64,000 bases of DNA from NCBI RefSeq assembly GCF_029589435.1, contig NZ_JARRAG010000002.1:4836001-4900000 (forward strand), in the 5' to 3' direction. Both the position numbers and the translations under genes were made by a program. This DNA is from Paludisphaera mucosa. Its GTDB lineage: Bacteria > Planctomycetota > Planctomycetia > Isosphaerales > Isosphaeraceae. Under the pieces are notes generated by a model. The model was not told where the DNA came from and searched no databases. It saw nothing but the letters and a program-made list of their open reading frames with translations. The number at the start of each line of letters is the position of its first letter. Position 1 is the first letter of the stretch. Shown here one piece after another: positions 44,796 through 52,935 of this stretch.

Positions 44796-45872
44796 TCAGC
44801 GCCGCCGGGCGGGCCCGAGGACGTTTTCCAGGAAGGCGTCGATCCGCCCGTTGGACTCGTCGGTCGGCTCGTGGGCCGGGCGGTTGGTCATGGCGACGCC
44901 CGGGCGGACGCCCAGCAGGGCGTCGACGGCGAGGACGTGGTTGAGCGCCCGCCAGCGTTCGGGAGGGTCCTCCGCGCCGCCGGAGACCAGGAACGGCCGC
45001 GGCGGCATCAGGGCCAGCAGCTCGTGGAGGTCGCGGCCGTCGGCGACCAGGCGGGCGTACGCGCCGGTGCGGGGGTCGGCGGGCGTGACCAGCCCCGGCT
45101 CGCGGCGGCGGCCGGGCTCCCAGCCGAGGTACCAGGGCTCCCAGTAGTTGACGTTCGACCGCGACTCGTCGAAGACGATCCCCGGGTCGGACCAGACGCC
45201 GCAGGCGAACCGCTCGTCGAGGCAGGCGGCGAACAGGGCCCACTTGCCGCCGTAGGAATGGCCCACGACCCCGACCCGCGCGGGGTCGACCTCGGGAAGC
45301 CCCTGCAAGGCGGTCAGCGCGTTCGAGGCGACGTGGGCCAGGTAGGCCAGGGGCTGGATCGGCGGCTCCCATTTCGACGGGTCCAGTACGCGGGGATCGA
45401 AGCCGATCGACAGCGCGACGAAGCCCCGCTCGGCCAGCCGGCGGGCGAAGTCGCGGTGCGGCTTCTCGCCCAGGCCGACGGCCGTCTCGGGCTCGTAGAA
45501 GACCGTCAGCACGGCCGGATGCGGGCCCGGACCGTCCGGGATCAGCACGTATCCCGGCGCCGTGCGGTCGGCGGCGACCTGCACCCGCACCCGGCGCTGG
45601 AGGAACGCCCCCCGGCGCTCCTCGCCCAGCAGCTCCAGCCTCGGCCGTTCGATCCGCGGCGGCTCCTCGCCGATCCGCGCCCGCCAGCCCCGGAGGATCT
45701 CGCGGCGACGCTCGCCCCACTCGGCCTTCGTCCGGGCGACGCGGCCGTCCTCGAACATCAAGGGGGATCGATACGTCCCCAGGTCCCCGGCGAACGCGGC
45801 CGGCGGGCCGTCGTCGCCGGCGCGGAGCGGGGGGGCGGCGAGCAGGGCGACCGCAAAGACGGCCATGGCCAT
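44796..45872 (-). CDS. Secreted alpha/beta hydrolase (esterase-like)
   Basis: Protein of 358 residues, started at the ATG of AMAVFAVALLAAPPLRAGDD with a GAGG site; the frame stays open far upstream only because it runs through a REP-like repeat. The mature enzyme has the alpha/beta-hydrolase pattern: GYVLIPDGPGPHPAVLTVF (strand 3 and oxyanion region), FVALSIGFDPR, nucleophile elbow VGHSYGGKWALF (Ser about 203) and a late His block (TNRPAHEPTDES). This resembles acetyl-xylan esterase or dienelactone-hydrolase-like families common in planctomycete polysaccharide degradation. Substrate unknown. It lies downstream of nnrE on the same strand, separated by the inverted repeat doublet. Confidence 0.87.
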   Translation of the reverse strand: MAMAVFAVALLAAPPLRAGDDGPPAAFAGDLGTYRSPLMFEDGRVARTKAEWGERRREILRGWRARIGEEPPRIERPRLELLGEERRGAFLQRRVRVQVAADRTAPGYVLIPDGPGPHPAVLTVFYEPETAVGLGEKPHRDFARRLAERGFVALSIGFDPRVLDPSKWEPPIQPLAYLAHVASNALTALQGLPEVDPARVGVVGHSYGGKWALFAACLDERFACGVWSDPGIVFDESRSNVNYWEPWYLGWEPGRRREPGLVTPADPRTGAYARLVADGRDLHELLALMPPRPFLVSGGAEDPPERWRALNHVLAVDALLGVRPGVAMTNRPAHEPTDESNGRIDAFLENVLGPARRR

Positions 45873-45903
45873 TCCGAGCCTCGGGGATGGGCCGTGGCGA
45901 GCG

Positions 45904-45952
45904 TCCTTCTCCCCTCGTGGGAGAAGGTGGCCCGAAGGGCCGGATGAGGGGG
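45904..45952. repeat. REP-like repeat, copy c
   Basis: CCTTCTCCCCTCGTGGGAGAAGG-TGGCCCGAAGGGCCGGATGAGGG: the best-preserved copy, with two near-perfect internal hairpins. It is paired with copy d in inverted orientation 23 bp away. Confidence 0.88.
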
Positions 45953-45975
45953 GCGGGACCGAGAGCCTGGCGGAT

Positions 45976-46024
45976 TCCCCCTCATCCGGCCTCCGGCCAC
46001 CTTCTCCCACGAGGGGAGAAGGAC
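45976..46024. repeat. REP-like repeat, copy d (inverted)
   Basis: Inverted counterpart of copy c (CCCCCTCATCCGGCC...GGCCACCTTCTCCCACGAGGGGAGAAGGAC). The c/d doublet fills most of the gap between nnrE and the hydrolase gene. Confidence 0.88.
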
Positions 46025-46075
46025 GATTGGCGACGGCCCCTGGACATCGTGCGCCGAACCGCTTCCGGGGCGTGT

Positions 46076-46777
46076 TCATCTCGCGAACCTCCTCAACAGC
46101 TTCCCCGGCAGGCCGATGTCGACGACGGCGATCTCGCCGGTGTAGGCGGAGGCCCCGGGGGCGTCGAAGCCGAACTTGCGGGCGGCGAAGGTGACGGTGG
46201 CCCGGGCGCGGACGGCGACGCCCAGGGGCTCGCCCGAATCGGCGTCGAGGCCGGAGGGGACGTCGAGCGCCAGGATCGGCTTGCCCGAGCGGTTCATGGC
46301 CTCGACCACCGCGCGGAAGGCCCCGGCGACGGGCCGCGCCAGGCCCGTGCCCAGCAGGCCGTCGACGAGCCAGTCGGCGTCGGCGAAGAGGGCGTCGAGG
46401 GCCGCCGGGTCGGGCTCGGCGTCGGGCCGGGCCTGCTGGGGGATCCCCGAGCGGTCCAGGATCTCCCACTGCACGCGGGCGTCGCCGCGGATCGACTCCG
46501 GGGGGGCGAACCAGGCGAGCGACACGGGGAAGCCCCAGGCGTCGAGGTGCCGGGCCATGACGCCGCCGTCGCCGCCGTTGTTCCCCGGTCCGCAGACGAC
46601 CAGCACCTTCGGCGGCCCGGCGTCGCCCGCCGTCTCGGCCCAGTAGGCCGCGGCCCCCCGGCCGGCGTTCTCCATCAGGACCAGGGTCGACAGGCCGAAT
46701 TCGTCGGCCGCGAGGGCGTCCAGGCTGCGGACCTCCTCGCGCGACAGGGGGCGGATCTCGATCGGCGATGGGGACAT
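46076..46777 (-). CDS. nnrE: NAD(P)H-hydrate epimerase
   Basis: Repairs damaged nicotinamide cofactors by interconverting R- and S-NAD(P)HX so that the dehydratase can act. Protein of 233 residues, the size of the stand-alone epimerase (YjeF N-terminal domain). Motifs are the N-terminal LDALAADEFGLSTLVLMENAGRGAA, the phosphate-binding loop VVCGPGNNGGDGGVMARHL, VDGLLGTGL, LDVPSGLDADSG and TVTFAARKFG. Started at SPSPIEIR with a GGAGAG site. No dehydratase (NnrD) domain or neighbour is present, so the partner must be elsewhere. It is divergent from the FmdB-type gene. Confidence 0.95.
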   Translation of the reverse strand: MSPSPIEIRPLSREEVRSLDALAADEFGLSTLVLMENAGRGAAAYWAETAGDAGPPKVLVVCGPGNNGGDGGVMARHLDAWGFPVSLAWFAPPESIRGDARVQWEILDRSGIPQQARPDAEPDPAALDALFADADWLVDGLLGTGLARPVAGAFRAVVEAMNRSGKPILALDVPSGLDADSGEPLGVAVRARATVTFAARKFGFDAPGASAYTGEIAVVDIGLPGKLLRRFAR

Positions 46778-46791
46778 GATGGCGCTCTCCG

Positions 46792-46821
46792 TTGACAAGC
46801 CGGCGGCGGATTTCGAATAAT
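46792..46821 (+). promoter_or_regulatory. Sigma-70 promoter for the FmdB-type gene
   Basis: TTGACA, 18-bp spacer, AATAAT: a perfect -35 and a five-of-six -10, 51 bp before the start codon. One of the clearest promoters in the window. Confidence 0.7.
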
Positions 46822-46872
46822 ACATGAGTCGTCCTCGATGTGTAAGCCGGAACGATCCCGAGGAGCCCCTCC

Positions 46873-47118
46873 ATGCCGATCTACGAATACCGCTGCGAGC
46901 CCTGCGAGCACACCTTCGAGACCCTCATCCGGGGCGGCTCCGACGTCGCCAAGTGCCCCCGGTGCGGCAACGTCGAGGTCGCCAAGCAGTTCAGCGTGCC
47001 CGCCTCCTCGCCGACCGGGACGCTCGGCTACAGCCCCGTCTCGGCCCCCGGCCTCTCGATGGGCGGCGGCGGCTGCGGCAAGCCCGGCTGCGGCCCCGGC
47101 GGCTGCGCGGCGAACTGA
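46873..47118 (+). CDS. FmdB-family zinc-ribbon protein
   Basis: 81 residues. The N-terminal zinc ribbon has Cys8, Cys11, Cys28 and Cys31 (YEYRCEPCEHTFE ... KCPRCGN), the FmdB pattern. It is followed by VAKQFSVPASSPTG and a Gly/Cys-rich tail (GGGGCGKPGCGPGGCAAN) that could bind additional metal. FmdB-type proteins are putative regulators of amidase/formamidase or other operons; role here unknown. A GAGGAG site lies 7 nt before the ATG. Divergent from nnrE, sharing a 95-bp promoter region. Confidence 0.9.
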   Translation: MPIYEYRCEPCEHTFETLIRGGSDVAKCPRCGNVEVAKQFSVPASSPTGTLGYSPVSAPGLSMGGGGCGKPGCGPGGCAAN

Positions 47119-47473
47119 TTCCGCGCTTCTTGAGCCGATCTCGCAAATCCCGCCCGTCGCGCCGGGCGCGGCCGTCGCCGACGTCAGACTTCGCCCCGTT
47201 TGACGTCGGCGCGCCGGTCGAGCTTGCCCCCTCCGCAGGGCCCAGCCTGGCGCATCCCGCACACCTGGCGCATCGCCGCGCCTCTTCCCCGAATTGCCCC
47301 GTCCCCGTCTTTGACAGGGTCCCGCGCAGGGCGCATATCTTCGTGGCCGACGTGGGAACCTGATCCGCCTGAGGGGTCGAGGGTGCCTGGGCGGTCGCTG
47401 AGGGACAGGGGAAATCGCCGGGCCCACTCGGGACCCGGCGGCCGAAGGGACGTCTAGCGGCGGGGGCGGGATC
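47119..47473. other. 355-bp leader region of dnaA
   Basis: No gene. It holds two GACGTC palindromes 22 bp apart (about 47,175 and 47,202) and a dnaA promoter candidate. I see no TTATNCACA-type DnaA boxes or AT-rich unwinding element, so an origin here is not supported. Confidence 0.5.
47311..47339 (+). promoter_or_regulatory. Sigma-70-like promoter candidate for dnaA
   Basis: Perfect TTGACA followed by a 17-bp spacer and CATATC (weak -10), about 135 bp before the dnaA start. Confidence 0.45.
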
Positions 47474-49009
47474 ATGGTCGGGACGACCGGGAAGACGAAG
47501 GGACGCGAGCGGCCGGCGACGGCGCCCGGGGCGGTTCGGACGGCGGTCTCCCACGCGCAGGAAGAGGCCTTGCGGACGGCGGTGGCCGAGCGGATCGGCG
47601 AGAACCGGTTCGGGCTCTGGTTCGGGGAAGGGGTCCGGCTGGGGGTCGTCGACGACGGCGACGCGGTCGAGGTGCTGGTCCCGAACGCCTACTTCCGCGA
47701 CCGGATCCGGGGCGGCTTCGCGGCGAGCGTGGCCGCGGCGGTCGAGCAGGTGATCGGCCGGGCCCTGCCCGTGTCGTACTCGGTGCAGGACGAGGCCGAG
47801 CCCCGCCACGAGACCGAGGCGATCCCCGAGCGGCCGGCGACGAGCGACGACCGCCGGCCCAAGGTGACGGTGCCGATCCCGGGCGCTCCGCGGCCGTCGA
47901 CGGCGCCCGCCGAGCGGCCGGCGGCCGACCCGGCGGCGCAGCCGCATCGGTTCTCGGCCCCGCCGGGCTCGGCCCGGGTCCTGCGCAAGCTCGACGACTT
48001 CGTGGTCGGGCCCGCGACGCAGATGGCCTACGCGGCGGCCCGCGAGATGGTCCGCTCGGCGGGCCGTTCGTTCAACCCCCTGTTCCTCCACGGCGGCGTG
48101 GGCCTGGGCAAGACCCACATGCTGGAGGGGATCGTCCTGGGGATGCGGCAGGCGCACCCGGGGCTGAACGTGGTGCACGTCACGGCCGAGGGCTTCACCA
48201 ACGGCTTCCTGGAGGCCATGCGGACCGCCTCGCTGTCGGGGTTCCGGAGCCGGCACCGGGGCGTGAACGTTTTGGTCGTCGACGACGTCCACTTCCTGGC
48301 CTCGAAGCGGGCCACGCAGGAGGAGTTCCTGCACACGTTCAACGCCCTGATCGAGCGGGGCGTGCCGATCATCCTGTCGTCGGACCAGCACCCGCGGCGG
48401 ATCGCCAAGCTGACCGACGAGCTGGCGACGCGGTTCCTGGGCGGGATGGTCGTGAAGCTCGACGCGCCCGACGTCGAGACCCGCAAGGCGATCGTCCGGG
48501 CCAAGGCGAAGGCCCGGGGCGTCGAGGTCCCGGCCGCGGTGGTCGACTTCATCGCCGAGAACGTCAAGGCGAGCGTCCGCGAGCTGGAGGGGGCGCTGCA
48601 GAGCGTGCTGGCCCACGCCTCGCTGTCGAACCGGCCGATCGGCATGGCCGTCGCCAAGGCCGCGCTCGGCGAGACGATCCGCTGCACGAGCCAGTCGATC
48701 GCCCTCCGCGACGTCGAGAAGTCGGTCTGCGGCCACTTCCAGGTCGAGGCCGACGACCTCAAGTCGGGCAGCCGCGTCCGCACCCTGGCCTACCCCCGGA
48801 TGCTCGCCATGTACCTGGCCCGCAAGCACGCCGGGGCCAGCTACAGCGAGATCGGCCGCTATTTCGGCGGCCGCAACCACTCGACCGTGATGTCGGCCGA
48901 GAAGAAGGTCGTCGCCTGGCTCAAGGACGACGTCCGCAGCCCGCTCCTCCCCGGCTTCGACAGCGTCGTCGACATCCTCGCCGACCTGGAATCGACCCTG
49001 GGCGCGTGA
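47474..49009 (+). CDS. dnaA: Chromosomal replication initiator DnaA
   Basis: Binds origin DNA, oligomerises with ATP and melts the duplex to start replication. The 511 residues have the four-domain layout: an N-terminal DnaB-interaction domain (about 30-110), a Pro/Ala linker (about 120-170), an AAA+ domain with Walker A GGVGLGKTHMLEG (about 207-219), Walker B VLVVDDVHFLA (about 267) and sensor motif IILSSDQHPRRIAKL. The C-terminal DNA-binding domain carries the DnaA signature (SYSEIGRYFGGRNHSTVMSAEKKV). Neither dnaN nor recF follows, as they often do elsewhere, and the next gene converges. A ribosome site is not obvious. Confidence 0.96.
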   Translation: MVGTTGKTKGRERPATAPGAVRTAVSHAQEEALRTAVAERIGENRFGLWFGEGVRLGVVDDGDAVEVLVPNAYFRDRIRGGFAASVAAAVEQVIGRALPVSYSVQDEAEPRHETEAIPERPATSDDRRPKVTVPIPGAPRPSTAPAERPAADPAAQPHRFSAPPGSARVLRKLDDFVVGPATQMAYAAAREMVRSAGRSFNPLFLHGGVGLGKTHMLEGIVLGMRQAHPGLNVVHVTAEGFTNGFLEAMRTASLSGFRSRHRGVNVLVVDDVHFLASKRATQEEFLHTFNALIERGVPIILSSDQHPRRIAKLTDELATRFLGGMVVKLDAPDVETRKAIVRAKAKARGVEVPAAVVDFIAENVKASVRELEGALQSVLAHASLSNRPIGMAVAKAALGETIRCTSQSIALRDVEKSVCGHFQVEADDLKSGSRVRTLAYPRMLAMYLARKHAGASYSEIGRYFGGRNHSTVMSAEKKVVAWLKDDVRSPLLPGFDSVVDILADLESTLGA

Positions 49010-49039
49010 CGTCCGGGGACGGGGGGAGGGCCCGCCGGC

Positions 49040-51457
49040 TCATGGGGCCGGCGTCGGGGGTGGGGGCGGTCGTTCCAGTCGCTCCTCGACGGCCTTCGTC
49101 TTGGCGTGCCCCGCGGGCAAGGCTTCGCGGTAGATGGCCAGGGCTTCCTTCAGGAGCGGCTCGCCTTCCGCGGCCCGGCCGTCTTCGGCGAGGAGCCCGC
49201 CGAGAGCGGCGACGGTGTCGGCGAGGTTGGGGTCGCGGCTCGTCAGGCGTCTGCGACGGCCTTCGAGCACCTCTCGGAACAGCTTCTCGGCCTCCGGTCG
49301 GCGGCCTTCGGCCCGCAGGATGGCGGCCAGGTTGTGCTTCGCGAAGAGCGTGTTCGGGACGTCCGGGCCGAGCGTTCGATCGAAACCCTCCGCCACCTGG
49401 CGGGCGACGACCTCCGCGCCGGCCAGGTCCTTTCGGTCGCGGAGCAAGACGGCGAGGTTGTTCTTCGCGACCAGGACGTCGGCGTGGTCCTCGCCCTGGA
49501 CGCGGGTGCGGACGTCGATGATCCTCCGGAACATGGCCTCGGCCCCGGCGAGATCGCCCCGCTTCTGGCGGAGCGTCGCCAGCGAGTTCATCGCGCCCAG
49601 CGTGTGAGGGTGGTCCTCGCCCTTGACGCGGAGACTCAGCTCGACGCCCCGTTTCAGGATCGGCTCGGCCTCGGGGAGGCGGTCCTGGAAGAGGAGCACG
49701 CCGCCGAGGTTGTTCATCGCCTCCGCGGTGTCGCCGTGATCCGGCCCCTTGATCGCTTCGCTCAGCGGCACGGCCAGGGAGAGGATCGACGCGGCCTCGG
49801 CCGGCTTCCCCTCGTAGTAGAGCAAGAGGGCCAGGTTGTTCATCGACTCCAGCACGTCCGGGTGGCGCGCCCCCAGGACGCGACGCCGGGCTTCCAGGTT
49901 GGACCGGAAGAGCCGCTCGGCCCCGGCCCAGTCGTTCCGGTCCTGCATCAGCGAGGCCAGGGCGTCGACCGCCGCCAGGGTCGCGGGGTCGTCGTCCCCC
50001 TTCGCGCGGGCGCCGAGCGCGAGGGCCTCGCGGAGGTGGGGCTCGGCCTTGTCGTACTCGCCGAGCGAGCGGTACGTCCGGCCGATCGCCCCCCGGACCG
50101 CCGCCTCAATCTCGAGCTTGCCGGCGAAAGCCCCCCGGATCTTCGCGGACGAGCGGTCGAGCGCCTCCTCGACGGTGACCTTCCGGTCGCGCGGGTTGTT
50201 CTCCGGGGCCGCCTGGGCCAGGATGTCGTCGACCAGGAAGCGGTTGATGGCCTGGGCGATGTCGGCGGCGCGCCTCGACTCGGCCCCGGCCCGCTCGGCC
50301 TCGCGCCACTTCCAGGCCACGCCCGCGACCCCGGCGACGACGGCCGTCGCCAACGCCGCCGACAGTCCCGCCAGGGCCGGCTGGCGTCGGCACCACAGCC
50401 CGAACCGCGCGGGGGCGGCCACCGGCCGGGCCGAGATCGGCTCGCCGGCGATCCAGCGACGGAGGTCGTCCGCGAGGGCCTGCGCCGAGCCGTACCGCCG
50501 CCTCGGGTCCTTCTCCAGGCACTTCAGGCAGATGACCTCCAGGTCGCGGGGCGTGTCCGGGTTGTGCCGCGACGGCGGCTCGGGCGGGCGATTCCGCACC
50601 TGCTCGATCGTCTCCATGGCCGTCGACCCGATGAACGGCGCCCGCCCGGCGAGCATCGCGTAGATCACCGTCCCCAGGCCGTAGACGTCGCTCGCCGTGG
50701 TGACCGCCGCGCGACGGCCGCCGGCCTGTTCCGGGGCCATGTAGCCGGGAGTGCCCAGGATCGCCCCCGACTGCGTCAGGTCGGGGCCGGCCCCGAGCCG
50801 CCGGGCCAGGCCGAAGTCGGTGACGTAGGGGGCGCCGCGTTCGTCCAGCAGGATGTTGGCCGGCTTCAGGTCGCGGTGCAGGACGCCCCGCTGGTGCGCG
50901 TGATGCACGGCCTCGGCCGCCGTCGCCGCCAGCCGGGCCGCGGCCGACGGATCGCGGCGGAAGGCGGCGAGGCGGCGATCAAGCCCCTCGCCCTCGATCA
51001 GTTTCATGCTGAAGTAGCGCCGCCCCTGGTGCTCGCCGACCTCGTAGATCGGCACGATGTTCGGGTGGTCGAGCAGGGCGACCGCCTCCGCCTCGTTCTG
51101 GAACCGCCGGCGCTCGTCGTCCGAGGCGAATTCGTCCGCCCTGATCATCTTCAAGGCCACCCGGCGGTTGAGGCTGATCTGGCGGGCCTGATAGACGACG
51201 CCCATGCCCCCGCGGCCGAGGACGCCGGCCAACTCGTAGTCGCCGAAGTAGCGGACGAGGAGGCCCTCGGGCGGGCCTGGCGGCTCGACGGCCGACGCCG
51301 ACTCGACCCCCGGATCGGTCGTCGCGTCGAGGTCCGGGGGCCGGGCCGAGGTGGTCTGCGTTTCCCTCGATTCCGCGCCCCGGCGGCCCTCGACGACCCG
51401 GTCCGCCACGGTGGTCGGCGGGACGTCCCCGGCCTCGTCGGCCGTTCGTTCGACCAT
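49040..51457 (-). CDS. Membrane-spanning Ser/Thr kinase with kinesin-light-chain-type TPRs
   Basis: Protein of 805 residues with a GGGGAGG site. The PknB-type kinase domain (about 70-335) shows LGRGGMGVVY, VALKMI with catalytic Lys, HRDLKPANIL, DFGLARR and GTPGYMAPEQ. One hydrophobic helix follows (about 365-385, ALAGLSAALATAVVAGVAGVAW). The rest is a run of roughly 42-residue TPR units of the kinesin light chain type, with the repeated core ED-HP-TL-A-NNLA-L-GDLAGAE. The topology implies a cytosolic kinase and an extracytoplasmic or membrane-bound TPR sensor for partner binding. Such kinases are abundant in planctomycetes; targets are unknown. It converges with dnaA (30-bp gap, with a possible GCCGGC hairpin at 49,034-49,052). 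Confidence 0.93.
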   Translation of the reverse strand: MVERTADEAGDVPPTTVADRVVEGRRGAESRETQTTSARPPDLDATTDPGVESASAVEPPGPPEGLLVRYFGDYELAGVLGRGGMGVVYQARQISLNRRVALKMIRADEFASDDERRRFQNEAEAVALLDHPNIVPIYEVGEHQGRRYFSMKLIEGEGLDRRLAAFRRDPSAAARLAATAAEAVHHAHQRGVLHRDLKPANILLDERGAPYVTDFGLARRLGAGPDLTQSGAILGTPGYMAPEQAGGRRAAVTTASDVYGLGTVIYAMLAGRAPFIGSTAMETIEQVRNRPPEPPSRHNPDTPRDLEVICLKCLEKDPRRRYGSAQALADDLRRWIAGEPISARPVAAPARFGLWCRRQPALAGLSAALATAVVAGVAGVAWKWREAERAGAESRRAADIAQAINRFLVDDILAQAAPENNPRDRKVTVEEALDRSSAKIRGAFAGKLEIEAAVRGAIGRTYRSLGEYDKAEPHLREALALGARAKGDDDPATLAAVDALASLMQDRNDWAGAERLFRSNLEARRRVLGARHPDVLESMNNLALLLYYEGKPAEAASILSLAVPLSEAIKGPDHGDTAEAMNNLGGVLLFQDRLPEAEPILKRGVELSLRVKGEDHPHTLGAMNSLATLRQKRGDLAGAEAMFRRIIDVRTRVQGEDHADVLVAKNNLAVLLRDRKDLAGAEVVARQVAEGFDRTLGPDVPNTLFAKHNLAAILRAEGRRPEAEKLFREVLEGRRRRLTSRDPNLADTVAALGGLLAEDGRAAEGEPLLKEALAIYREALPAGHAKTKAVEERLERPPPPPTPAP

Positions 51458-51809
51458 GCCTCACCTCCCCCGGATCGGGCCGACGGCCGTGGATCCCCGG
51501 CGACGTCGACGTCCCCTGGCCCGGGCTCGATCAAGGCCGCGGCCCCCTCGCCGGGGAGATGAGCCGGCCCGGAACGCGATCAGCGAAGGCCCATCGAGCA
51601 GGGGCTCGCCGAGCAGAGGCCCGGGGTCGCCGGACCTCGCGAGTGTGTCGCGGCCGGAGACCCAGGTCAAGTGGAATTCGCACATTTTAGCGCAAGCCGG
51701 CAGGCCCGGGCCGGTCCGCGAAGGGTCGCGGATCGACCCCCAGGCACTGGGCTGGGGAGCGTCGGTCCGGGAAGACCGCGTTCCGCATGGCGGCGGCCTG
51801 ATTCGCGGT

Positions 51810-51827
51810 CTTGAACTTACGTTCAAG
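51810..51827. promoter_or_regulatory. Palindromic operator-like site (SOS-box-like)
   Basis: CTTGAAC-TTAC-GTTCAAG: perfect 7-bp arms with a 4-bp centre. It contains GAAC-N4-GTTC, the core of Gram-positive-type LexA boxes. Which gene it controls, if any, is unclear; the nearest downstream start on the minus strand is the kinase, about 350 bp away. Confidence 0.4.
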
Positions 51828-51848
51828 TGAACCATCGTCAAACATGCC

Positions 51849-51897
51849 ACGCCCCCCGCGCGCATCGTCTTCGCATGACGAGGCGCGCGGGGGGCGT
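51849..51897 (-). terminator. Strong hairpin downstream of the DUF1003 gene
   Basis: Perfect 15-bp arms (ACGCCCCCCGCGCGC / GCGCGCGGGGGGCGT), one mismatch, then a further 5-bp inner stem (TCGTC/GACGA) and a 7-nt loop. It starts about 33 bp beyond the DUF1003 stop. On the minus strand it is followed by GCATGTTTGACG, so only a short T-run. Confidence 0.65.
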
Positions 51898-51930
51898 CGC
51901 GGGATCGCGGGTGGATCGGGCGGGCGGACG

Positions 51931-52488
51931 TCAGGAGGCCGGGGCCCCGGTGGAGGCGGCGGGGTTGCTGTCGGGGTCGATCCGGGTCTCCAGCTCGTCC
52001 TCGATCCGGCGGATGATCTCCTCGTGGCGGGTCTCCTCCTCGAACAGGGGCTCGCGGTCGTCGGGGAGGGAGACGCCGTTCTGCTCGCAGAGGGTCCGCA
52101 GCAGGCGGAGGATCTCGGTGGTCTCCTGCTCGGCGAGCATGTTGATCTGCAGGTCCAGGTGGTGCCGGCGCTCGCTGAGCCGGGACTGGCGGTTCTGGCT
52201 CATCATCAGGATCGGGGCCGCGTACGCCGACTGGAACGACAGGGCCAGGTTCAGCAGGATGAACGGGTACGGATCCCAGTGCCGGGCCCAGGCCATCAGG
52301 TTCAGCAGCACCCAGATCGCCAGCAGGGTCGTCTGCAGCAGGATGAACGTCCAGCTCCCCATCACCGAGGCGAACGAGTCGGCCATGCGCTCGCCGGTCG
52401 TCCGGACGCTCCGCGAGTCCTCCTCCATCTTGGCGACGGTCGCGATGTTCTTGCTGGTCAGCTCATCGATCGAACGGGCAGGATCCAT
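51931..52488 (-). CDS. DUF1003-family membrane protein
   Basis: Protein of 185 residues. Two adjacent transmembrane helices (about 43-62 SWTFILLQTTLLAIWVLLNL and 72-92 YPFILLNLALSFQSAYAAPI) are followed by the conserved MMSQNRQSRLSERRHHLDLQINMLAEQE segment and a long charged helix. This is the DUF1003 pattern. The function is unknown; the family is widespread and often membrane-associated. The first 35 residues are hydrophilic (ERMADSFASVMG near the membrane). It may be co-transcribed with the DUF3224 gene, which ends 36 bp upstream. Confidence 0.9.
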   Translation of the reverse strand: MDPARSIDELTSKNIATVAKMEEDSRSVRTTGERMADSFASVMGSWTFILLQTTLLAIWVLLNLMAWARHWDPYPFILLNLALSFQSAYAAPILMMSQNRQSRLSERRHHLDLQINMLAEQETTEILRLLRTLCEQNGVSLPDDREPLFEEETRHEEIIRRIEDELETRIDPDSNPAASTGAPAS

Positions 52489-52524
52489 CGACGTCCCTTG
52501 ATGTTCGCCGGCCCCCGCTCCGCG

Positions 52525-52935
52525 TCAGGGGACGTCGGGCAGGGTGTACTCGAAGTCGTAGTAATGCTTCCCCTCGCCGACGGTGATCCCCATCTTGCCG
52601 GCCAGCCCTTCGAGCCCGTCCGTGCCGGTGTCGGGCACGACGGTGATCGACAGGCCGGGCGCGCCGCGGTCCATGATCCCGTGGTGCTGGATCACGAAGC
52701 TCCCCGACCGCCCCTGCAAGGTCCCCGTCACCCGCTCGATCGCCACGTACCCGGCCGAGCCCTCGACCGCGCCGTGGGCCGCCAGCATCTCGCCCTTGCC
52801 GACCGCCTCCAGGTCGCCGCGATATCGCTTGTCCAGCGCCATCCGGTGCACCCCCGCCTCCCGGGCGAGATCGCCCGGTTGCTGGGGCGCCATCTTGACC
52901 TCGAACTCCCCGCAGATCCGCGTCGCCATCATCAC
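52525..52935 (-). CDS. DUF3224-family protein
   Basis: Protein of 136 residues with the allene-oxide-cyclase-like beta-barrel pattern of DUF3224: FEVKMAPQQPG, DKRYRGDLEAVGKGEMLAA, GSAGYVAIERVTGTLQGRSGSFVIQHHG and VPDTGTDGLEGLAGKMGI followed by YDFEYTLP. Function unknown. Three consecutive ATG codons follow an AGGAGG site (5, 8 and 11 nt away), so the start may be any of them; I used the first. It lies just upstream of the DUF1003 gene on the same strand. Confidence 0.85.
   Translation of the reverse strand: MMMATRICGEFEVKMAPQQPGDLAREAGVHRMALDKRYRGDLEAVGKGEMLAAHGAVEGSAGYVAIERVTGTLQGRSGSFVIQHHGIMDRGAPGLSITVVPDTGTDGLEGLAGKMGITVGEGKHYYDFEYTLPDVP

Larger units (their letters stand above)
51458..51930. 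other. 473-bp region upstream of the kinase gene
   Basis: Lies between two minus-strand genes. It contains a symmetric GAAC-N4-GTTC element (51,810-51,827) and a very strong hairpin (51,849-51,897), listed separately. The remainder is GC-rich with no gene that I trust. Confidence 0.5.
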
